From Symbiodinium natans (lineage: Eukaryota > Sar > Dinophyceae > Suessiales > Symbiodiniaceae): DNA of 64,000 nucleotides. The stretch lies in contig CAJNDS010002138.1 of NCBI GenBank assembly GCA_905221605.1, positions 245,999 through 309,998 on the forward strand, read 5' to 3'. Below the pieces are notes generated by a model. It made no database searches. It was not told the origin of the DNA and worked only from the letters and a program-made list of their open reading frames with translations. Of this stretch, positions 12,626 through 21,800 are shown piece after piece (positions within the stretch are counted from its first letter, which is position 1; every line of letters begins with the position of its first letter). Position numbers and translations under genes: made by a program.

Positions 12626-12895
12626 AGCCAAAATACCAAAACCAAAAAACCAAAAATACCAAAACCAAAAAAACCAAAAAAACCAAAACCAAAAAAACCA
12701 AAAATACCAAAAAACCAATTTTCCGGGACTCTTGGAGAAGCCTCATAGGGATTTCCTGAGAGTCCCGGAAAATTGGTTTTTTTGGTATTTTTGGTTTTTT
12801 TGGTTTTGGTTTTTTTGGTTTTTTTGGTTTTGGTTTTTTTGGTTTTTTTGGTTTTGGTTTTTTGGTTTTTTTGGTTTTGGTATTTTTGGTTTTTC
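12626..12895. repeat. Long imperfect inverted repeat (hairpin)
   Basis: The left arm is built of CCAAAA/CCAAAAATA units and the right arm of the complementary TTTTGG/TATTTTTGG units. The centre is a perfect 18-bp stem, CCAATTTTCCGGGACTCT at 12715-12732 pairing with 12759-12776, with a 26-nt loop. Such a structure could fold into a hairpin RNA or cruciform. It lies inside the AT-rich element. Confidence 0.9.
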
Positions 12896-13056
12896 TACTG
12901 TCCCGTGTATGCGATTTTAGTTGTATTTTAGTCTACGCCCTAGGAAATACGCTATATTGCACACAGAGTTTGCTTGCAGTGCAGCTGGGTGACTTGAGAC
13001 AAGGCGAAAAAGGGTAGGTCACTGGGGGGGGGGGTACCATATATATATATATATAT

Positions 13057-13145
13057 GTCCATATATCCATATATATATAATATAACCATATATGTATAAA
13101 TGTATATTATATATGTATATCATATATATATATATATATATACAT
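13057..13145. repeat. AT-rich microsatellite
   Basis: (AT)n with ATATGTATA variants, including a near-pure AT run at about 13120-13141. It adjoins the right boundary of the AT-rich element and may belong to it. Confidence 0.85.
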
Positions 13146-15230
13146 GGGGCTTTAAGAACTTAGGGTTTATGGTATAATTATATAGGGGCCATAGGGGAAG
13201 ACTGTTAATAATTATTCCGATGTTTATAGTAAATCTTGTGGATCGCGTGCTGCTGCTGTTCTAGCTGCCCGGGGCTGGTCAATGGCTTTGCTTCGAATCC
13301 CCACTACTCCCTAAAACTCGCTAGGGCTCCCTAAGGTTCCCTAGGCACCTACCTCCCCTTGAAACCTCCCTTAAGAACCCTATAATTCAACCCACTCCCT
13401 CAGGTGTTCAACTCACTGGGGTTTAGATGATAGCGTTTAGGGTTTGGGGTTTGGGGTTTGGGGTTTAGGGTGTAGGGTTTAGGGTTTAGGGTTTAGGGTT
13501 TAGGGTTTAGGGTTTAGGGTTTAGGGTTTAGGGTTTAGGGTTTAGGGTTTAGGGTTGCTCAACGATCTAGCTGTCGGTCAACTTCCGCCTCCTGGCACAG
13601 ATTGCTTGCGTCATCGATGCCCTGCACGATCTGCACGATCATCTGAGACCTGGGCGTCTGGTGATTGCCGTGATCGGGTTTAGGGGCTTTGTCGCCCAGA
13701 TTGGCGGTGTCAGTCCTCATCTCCATCGGAATCCCCGTACGTAAGACCCGGACATCACCACTGCGGTGGCAAGTGCAGTGGCATGTGCGGCCGCAGCCTT
13801 CCCACATGAAGAAGTCAAGGAAGAAATTTAGGGTTTGGGGTTTAGGTTGGCCCCTAGTTGACGCAAGCAGCCTCCGATGCGAACGCAAGGTTCTAAGCAG
13901 AAGTAGGCTACAAGTAGGGTAGCTGTGGCTATAATAACACAACTTCAGGGACTTGTAAGCAAAGTTGTAGCCATCCAACGACCTTGGAGTAAACCCTCTC
14001 GACCCAAACGAGTCTGATCCGCTCAACAAGTACCTTACCTCAAGATTATCATAAAGGTAGGTTCCCTTCTTAATTACGGATTTCCTTTGAAGGTCATGTC
14101 CCAATGGCCCATCCCTCTCAAGGACCTTTAGAGCAACCCCCATATGAACCCGAATGAAAAGTCCTGACGAGCGCTTGAGACTCATGTTCGGCCCGTGCCT
14201 CAATGTTCGCACCATAGGGCGCATCAGGTAGATCCGCCTCCGCATGAGGGCTGCAATGTAAGTCAGCGCGCATTCGTGGTCTTCATGCTCTCTTCAGACT
14301 ACCTCCCACACCCCCGCGTCCCTGTGGCCGGAAACGAACCCATTCCTCCGGCCCCGAAAGAGGAGAGAAGAGAGAAAAAGACAACAGAGAGGTTTACCTC
14401 AAACAAAAACTCTTGTCCAGGATGATTGGGGCCAGCAGACTTCTTTGACTCGCCGTTGCTCGGCCGAAAGGCCCTAGTCATCTGAACTCAACATCAACTA
14501 AATAGTAGGGGACTTATTTGCACGACCAGTAAATGGGCCGAGATTCCAAAAAGGTGCCAGCCCACACAGGCGTGACAACAAGACACATGCCATCCACAGG
14601 CGCGCAGGTGTGCGCATGCCCATGATGCGCCACGACGTCTGAGAGGTTTTATTGCTTCCAGTTTAGGGTTCTTGCCTGTCACACGATGAAGAAGCAGCAA
14701 GATTCACTACCCTAAACCCTAAACCCTAAACCCTAAACCCTAAACCCTAAACCCTAAACCCTAAACCCTAAACCCTCAACCCTACTTCTCCGCCTCTTAA
14801 GGCTTTGGCCTCTGCTCGCCCCCGCAACTCGTTTGAATGAAGGCCCGCTCTCAACACCCCAACCCGACCCGAAACCCCCAACCCCACACCTTGAATTCCC
14901 ACCCGGCCTGCTTAGGCCGTACTTGTTCCTAGGGTGCCTAGACTCAGAAGATCTTGCGCCCGTGGAGCTTGGGAGGTTCCTGGGAGCCTTCTGGATGGTC
15001 CTGCGGGAGGCTCTTTTGGTTTGGTTCCATCGAATGGGATGCCCCCCCACCCACACCCGTGGGTGCGTTGGGGCGCCATTTGCACATGGTGTTTGCTGCC
15101 GCGGCGAGACGGCCTGAACCCACGACCCCAAACCCTACACCCGAAACCCTACACCCTAAACCCTACACCCTAAACCCTACACCCTCGACCCTAAACCCTA
15201 AACCCTAAACCCTAAACACTAAACCCTAAA
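13146..15230. repeat. Telomere-like arrays and unique spacer, no supported gene
   Basis: A plus array at 13432-13556 is about 14 perfect units at its 3' end. Minus arrays lie at 14708-14778 and 15125-15235 (many CCCTACA variants). Unique DNA at 13560-14700 holds an open minus-strand frame of 228 codons (13559-14245) without recognisable domains; part of it is translated telomere-like sequence, so it is left uncalled. Confidence 0.75.
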
Positions 15231-15235
15231 CCCTA
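15231..15235. other. Target-site duplication, left copy (CCCTA)
   Basis: CCCTA next to the LTR end matches CCCTA at 24082-24086. Removing the element and one copy restores an uninterrupted CCCTAAA array, so the element inserted into telomere-like DNA. Confidence 0.85.
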
Positions 15236-15522
15236 TACGGGGGGACAACCAAGGAAGGAAATCAACTCCCCTAATCGCCCTGAACTTATATTTCCCAGAT
15301 CGAACCAAGAAACAACCAAGAACACGGATAAGAGCAACCCAGGGGGGAAGGAAAGGGGGAAGGAATCCACACCCTTACCAAACCCTAAGAACCCAGGCAC
15401 TACTTTTTGAACTTGTGGCTTTCTGTTCAAGCCCATCTTGAGCCAAATACGATTACCGGGTTCATTAACCCTTCCAACTTCCAACACTAACTCCTTTCTA
15501 CAATACCAATTGCAGCTCCGCA
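15236..15522 (-). repeat. 3' long terminal repeat (287 bp)
   Basis: Matches 23795-24081 base for base as far as I can read. On the sense strand it should provide the R region and the poly(A) site; no AATAAA is obvious, as is common in dinoflagellates. It also carries the spliced-leader-like 11-mer at 15437-15447. Confidence 0.95.
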
Positions 15523-15532
15523 CTCCCCCTGT
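15523..15532 (-). other. Polypurine tract next to the 3' LTR
   Basis: The sense strand reads ACAGGGGGAG directly before the LTR start TGCGG. Position and composition fit the plus-strand DNA primer of LTR retroelements. Confidence 0.75.
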
Positions 15533-15550
15533 CCTAGGATTTCCTAGGAC
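15531..15550. repeat. Perfect 9-bp inverted repeat beside the purine tract
   Basis: GTCCTAGGA, two T residues, then TCCTAGGAC: a near-palindrome overlapping the upstream end of the purine tract. It could form a hairpin in the genomic RNA; its role is unknown. Confidence 0.85.
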
Positions 15551-15892
15551 ACATTGGAGATGCAGATCTTTTGGCCAAAAACTGCCATTACGGCAGCAGC
15601 CAGCTGCTTGAAATGCAAATTGTGGTTTAACGTCTTCCAGGACGGAATTATAGCACATTGGCTAACCTACTACCCGTAGAGAATCTTTTTTCACCTTGAT
15701 CCTCTCATCACTGAAGACTCCTTGGCCTTCTCCACCACAAACCGTGGTCTTCGCTACGCGAAAAGCTACTGACTCCTACTATCAGGGATTTCCATACCCT
15801 TAATAGTAACCACCACATTGTCAGCACATTGGCTGTTCCAGCGCACCGGTCTCCAGAAAGAGAAAAACCATCCCTTCATCCATACCATCCAA
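15551..15892 (-). other. 3' untranslated internal region of the retroelement
   Basis: About 340 bp between the stop codon and the purine-tract hairpin. It has no long frame. The 12-mer AGCACATTGGCT occurs at 15652-15663 and again at 15823-15834. A small hairpin CTGCC-ATTAC-GGCAG lies near 15584-15598. These are candidate RNA-structure or packaging elements only by position. Confidence 0.6.
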
Positions 15893-18800
15893 TCACTTCT
15901 TTTTCCGATTGTTGGCAATCTTGAGGTGAAGTTGCAGCAGAATATACTCCAGGTCCGAAATCGTAAGAATAGGATCCTGTATGCCCCTTTGAATTGAGGA
16001 TACCAATCCTTCTCTCTTTGCGTCCTCAATCGCCTGGCAAGATTGACCCAGCTCTTCATTCGCATTGGCAGACCCTGGTGCCTCCGCATCGGATGGACGA
16101 TCCTTTTCCTCAGGATCTTGCACCATTACCACCTCTTCTTTTTTGGGACTCTGACTTTTCTCCTTCTTCTTTGTCTTTCCACCGACATTTGACTTTGTGC
16201 GCGTCTTCGAGGATTTTTCCACTGCAGAAGCCACCACATTGGATGTTGATCCACCCTTCTCAATGATCGTCGGCATCTTCTTCGGCTTTGGAACCATGAG
16301 AGTGTAAGGATCTTCGATAGCTGCAGCTTTCCTCTTCTTTTTTACCTTTTTCTTCTCCTCCTCAACGGCAACCTCCGTCTCCGAAGTCTCAACCACTTCT
16401 TTTTCGGCAGGAATATCTTTGCTGGACTCCCCTTCTAGGGACCTCTTTTTCCCTTTTTTGGGATCCTTTTCTTCTCCCAAATTGGCTCGCTCATACCATA
16501 TCCTCAGGTCATTGACCCATTCTTCCACCTCCGCGAGCGAAACATCATACGACTTCACTACTTCGAGAAGTTCCAGCACTGACAACATTTCAGTGGTCCA
16601 CGAAACCCATACTTGATCCATTTGGTCAGCATCTCCAGTGAACTTCAGGAGTTTGAACAATGGGTCCGCCTCTGCTCGAGCCAAATCTGGCTTGCCACCG
16701 GAGAGAAATGAAATCGCCTCCATCAACAGTTCCGTCATCTTGGTCTCTTCGTCATAAACCATAAAATCCTCCTCATCATCATCGAACTGTTCAGGAGGGA
16801 TCTCCTTTTCTCCACCATTTGCACCAGACTTTCTCCTTGGACCATCCCTTAGGGGCGTCCTTGGAGACCTTGGCCTCTGTTTTTCCAACGGAACACCATG
16901 CTCGAAGACACACCTGTCACCAAATCGACACTTCCCAGACCGAGCAAACTGGACGCACCTCACACCAGTTGCATCATGCGAGAACCCACAATCCTTTCCA
17001 GCGAAACATTCTCTCCCTGCCACATAGTATTTGCACCAATATGAATGTAGCACCACATCATCTTCGGAATGGATGAATTTGCAGTCGTCACCAAATTTGC
17101 AGCGATCTTTCCCTTTGCCAAACCAATAGCAGAAACCCTTCTTCCTCTTCTCCAAGCGCTCTGCCTCATACCGGTCCATAGGGCGACTGTGCTCTACATG
17201 AACATTGCCATGTACCTGGGGACTGCTCCCTTCACCCGACGTGCTATCAGTATTTGGTGCTTGGAGTACAGCTGGAAAACCTGGCCTTGGTCCTACCACC
17301 TTCATGATCGGTTTTCCGCCAACTCCTGAGCCATGCTGAGACGATCCAAAAACATTGAACATCTTCATGAAGGCCTTCCTAGCGCCAATCTTCTGCACCC
17401 TTTTGATTGGACGTTTCATTGCTCCAACCTTGCATCCAGATGCATTCAAACGACGCAACCTTCTAAACCCAACTCTATGTCCCTTCTTCCAAAGAGCCAT
17501 AAGAATTTTAGAGGCAGTGACATTCTCCACCTCTACCTTTTCCAATGATCCCTCACTTCCCGGAACAAACCCATCCATCTCTGAAGACCTTTCCATCTTT
17601 TTTGACACCACTTCGTCGAGGTAGTCTTCTGAAATCCAGGGAAAGTTCCCCTTAGAGGAAGGATTGTCATCATTGTTTGGTCCTTCACCAGGATATCCTT
17701 TGGTGCTGTCAAAGATCTTACCAGTAGTGCGGTCCTGCATAGAGAAATTCGAAGCCACGCGGGAGTACACTGACCACAAGAAAATCCTTGTGTCCGCCAG
17801 TCTGGATGACCCACTGGATTTCTCCTCTTCCGGAGAAACTTCTGGCGCTTTGCCCTTCCCTCCAGTGTCACCGCTTGTCTCACCTCCAGCATCTTCAATG
17901 GGAATAAGGGATTCATTGTTCCCTTGATCAAGCACCGCATCCTCTAGTCCAAGAACTTCCAGCATCGCTGTCGAAGGATCCACCTCCTCATCCGCATCGT
18001 CGTCCATCCTTCTCCAGAGAGCCTCCAATTGGTCCGCACAAGTCGCCGCTTGAAGAAACTCCATCAACCGAGCCCTCCCGCGCTGCCAGAGAAATTCTGA
18101 AACCATCACCGACCCTTGTGCTCCCAGATTCAGGAATGGGTGAACCATTTTGGCTACCCTCGCCATAAGTTCAATATGAACTTCCATGCCTGGACTGCGG
18201 CTCCAATCATAGGCAATTGCCTCCATAGCAGTACCAAACTTGTCCGTATTCTTGAATTCCCCTTCCAGACCAGGAGACAACAAGGTACCCATCACCGAAA
18301 GAGGGTAATTCCCCACCGCCGGCAAGCACGGGTTGTCATGGAACGAATGATGCAGGTCAGTATAATGTCCTTGATCTCTCCTTTGAAAAAGGAGTGTTCC
18401 AGTCCCTAGCTGGGCATTCATTTCATCCACTTGAACCATTTCAGCACATATCCTCTGTGCCAGGTGCGCCATTGCTGGCCAGACGGTACGATCGGTCAGA
18501 CCGCGACGCATAACCCAATCAGTTGTTGGCGACTGGATCAGCGTTCCTGGATCATACACCATAACCATTGCACCGTCTCCCATTGACTGATCAGCATCGT
18601 CCTCCAGTGCCAGGTTCTCATCCTGTTCGCTTGCACCCTCGGATGACATGCTAATAACCAAATTTCGATCCATCTTATTGGACCCTTTTTGGCAATCTCT
18701 TTGCCCCATTGGCAACTTGCCAACTGCAACCTTCCAATAAATTCGAGTCAGAAGGCCTTTCACCAGCAATTGCTGAAGGTCACTCCTCACCGGACCACCA

Positions 18801-21800
18801 TCCAACATCTTCGCATCATTACCACGGAGATCATTGCTCCCGCCTTCTCCTTCTTTTTGGTCGGTCTCCTCGCCAGAAATCTGTACTGCTCCTTCCGGCG
18901 CCGTCTCCTGTCCAGCCACTTCATGCCCAGGAAGAACTTGAGCGCTTTCAGAGACATTCACCTGTCCAGCAGCACCTTGCCCAGGTAAAACCTCATCCGT
19001 GGAGCCCACCGCCAGCGAACCAACCATAACTGAACCATCCCTTGTTCTTTTTTGAGACCGTTCAGCTCGACGAGAAGGTTGTGGTAGCGAAAAAACTTGA
19101 GAAGTCACTTCTTGGCGGGTCTCCCCCCGCGACGCTTTGTCGCGCCCTTCGCCAAGGTGAACCGATTTTTTCGGCCCAGCATTGGAGCCTGAAGAACCAC
19201 TTTGTGGAACATTGCCACGACTCGCAGTTCTCCACGAATCCCTTTCTTGCAAAAAGAGTTCCTTCAGGCGTTGTACCGCATTGGTCTCCTCCTCGCTTGA
19301 ATCGCTTGAGGAAGCGGCATACGAGACCAAAGCCTCCGCCTGGTCATCATCATCCACCACATCTGCCCACGCTCTGCTGAATGGATACGACAAACCACCA
19401 CGAGGTTTCACCGGCTCCAGTGGCTTCGGTTTTTCCACCACTTCCGCCAGTTGCACTCGTCGTTGTGACCGAGATCGTGGCACCTGTCGCACCTGTTTTT
19501 TGTCCAGCAAGGGCCTTCCCCTTCTTACAGGGTTTGATCTTGACCGATACTTTTTCGTTGGTGGATTCACCGGCGGCATTCCAACTCCCACCAACCGCAG
19601 CTTCTGTACGCACAACGGAGACCTCTGCGCAAGCGTCCAACCATCACGGTACCTGACCTTATCAAAAAGCTCCCGATAGGAACCTCTCGGCATAGTTTTT
19701 GCACCGGAGTCTTCAGCTTCACGCACCTGAGTGAGGGTTCGCACCGCCGCTCTTCCAGTCCCTTTGTTCCCAGAAGATTGTTGTACCCGTACAGATGCAT
19801 CAGACGGAACTGCCTTTTCCGGTCCTCCCGGTCGATATCGGACCTCACCCACCAATTGCAGAATTTTGCATGCGGTCACTTTGTTGATCCCTTTGTCAAC
19901 CAAATCTTCCACAAAGATGAACTCTTGCAAGTCCGACACATTGGTCACACCAAGCGTAATCATCACCTCACTTACATGAGGGGTATACACCCACAGGTGT
20001 GCGTTGCGAGCCATCCAATTTTCAATCGGCTCCTCCGGATTGTGAAGCTGAGTACTAGTGGATGCAGCCACCGAATTCTTTTGCTCATCAGCTTCTACTT
20101 CATCCAGAATACCTTTTTCACCATCTTTTTGTGACACATTGGTCATTTGCAGCGCTTTTGGTGCCGAGGATGAGGAAGATTCAGCTCCCCCACTCGCAGG
20201 TGGCTGAAAAGTGCTTCTATCCGTAAGCTCCCATCCTCTCTCTTTTTCAAACCGGACCTGATTGGCCACCTGTACCAAGTGTTTCAGGAGCGACAACCGC
20301 TCCTCTGACATCTCGTCATGGGAGTACTTGCAGAAATTTAACCCTTTCCGGCAACGTCCTCTGAGGTAATAATCGAAACAGCAATGGTGGAACCCTGCGT
20401 CCCTTAGTGACTTCCTGGAAGCATTGTCCCAAGCTTTGCCGGGCTCCCAAGTCCCTTCCAATGCTACATCATCGTTGTGAAGGTACCTGCACGCAGTCCC
20501 ATATTTACAACCACCTTGATTGTAATACAGACACAGCCGACCTTTTGGCTCACCTGACGTAGGCTCACCCTTTGATGCACCTTTGCCAAAATTGTACTTG
20601 GCCCGGAAGGCTAAATCCTCCCGCTCCTGCTGTGCCTCATCCACTGTACCTTCCTCTGTGGGAGGGTCACCGATGTTCCCGTCCTCATCATCAGCTTCTT
20701 GGCTATTCTTTGGATCAGTTGACCCCCCTTCTGGCCAACCTTCACCGTACCGACGATGCTCATAGGGACACCCATCGCCATTGCGACACCTTCCCTTATT
20801 GAAGAACCTGCACAGCTTGCTGTAACCAGGTGACAACACCGTCTTTGGTGTCATGTAAGCCTTTTTGTACTGGTCAGGATCCATGTAGGCTTCCATTGGC
20901 TTGTTCTCCCTTTTGCTCATGGATTGCACTGCACCATCAAGCTCCTGCAAAAATAGCTTGGTGTCCAACCAAAGCGCGTTCCAAAACTCATCTTCCCCTT
21001 GATTCAGCACCGTTGCCACCGCTTCACCCACAACTGGTCGAGAAAATCTCCTTTTTCTGCATGCCAGTTCGAAAAGCGCGTTGTGGTACTGTTTTCGGGA
21101 AAAAGTGGTTAACTTCCCCAAGCCTGTGCTTTCTGTACCATCAGGCTTCCAACCATCATTTTGCAAGATGCCATACGCGCGCCGAGCTTCCGCATTGAGG
21201 AATGCCTGATCCGCAACACACTCCTGTAAATCTTCCATCGGCCGACCTAACAGCATCCCAGTAATTTTGCCAACATAGGCTTCCTCTTCATTTCCATTCT
21301 CCAGAAGAGCTTTGTAGATCTTTTCTCCATAAAGTTGCCTTTCTTTTCGTTCTTCAGAAGACAACTCCTGTACCACAAGCTCTTCATCGGATTGCTCTTC
21401 CTCCTGTTTCCAGTCCCATTGACCGTTGGAATCTTGGTACCATTGACCAGCATACCATGAATCCGTCCACCACGTACTCCAGCCGCTGGGTTTCCACTTC
21501 CGCAGCGTCGAAGAAGAGTCCTCCACGTCCTCTTCCAAAACCAGAAAGGTGTCCAAGATTATGGTACCATCATCTTCCACTCGTTTCACTGTTCCATTGA
21601 CAGTATCACCAAACTTGAACTGATATGCATTGTTCCCTTCTGCAGGAATCAATACATTCATATCCCCATGGTCCAAAAAGGCTCCATACCCATTGATGCA
21701 GCGCACTAGACCCATGATCTCATCTCCCTCTTGATAGCAATGTGGCCCAGGTGACTCCAAGGCTCCCGCTCGGGGCACTTTCTTTACACGCTCTTCAGAA

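Larger units (their letters stand above)
10947..13056. mobile_element. AT-rich element with terminal inverted repeats and internal hairpin
   Basis: The core, 10985-13024 (2040 bp), begins CAGCGACCTACCCTTTTT and ends with the inverted counterpart of CAGTGACCTACCCTTTTT. The symmetry extends outward on both sides through a poly-C/poly-G run, a GCTA/GGTA step and an (AT)n tract; a weaker match (CATGGGGG/CATGGGG) suggests ends as far out as about 10918 and 13157. Base composition is much richer in A+T than its surroundings. There are internal degenerate repeats but no transposase-like frame. CAGTG termini resemble hAT elements, but no 8-bp target duplication is visible, so the superfamily is open. 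Confidence 0.7.

Noticed and set aside
10985-13024. Confident assignment of the AT-rich element to hAT
   Set aside because: CAGTG-like ends are suggestive, but no 8-bp target duplication or transposase is visible.
13559-14245. Minus-strand frame of 228 codons
   Set aside because: Part of it is translated telomere-like repeat and no family features are visible; length alone is not enough.
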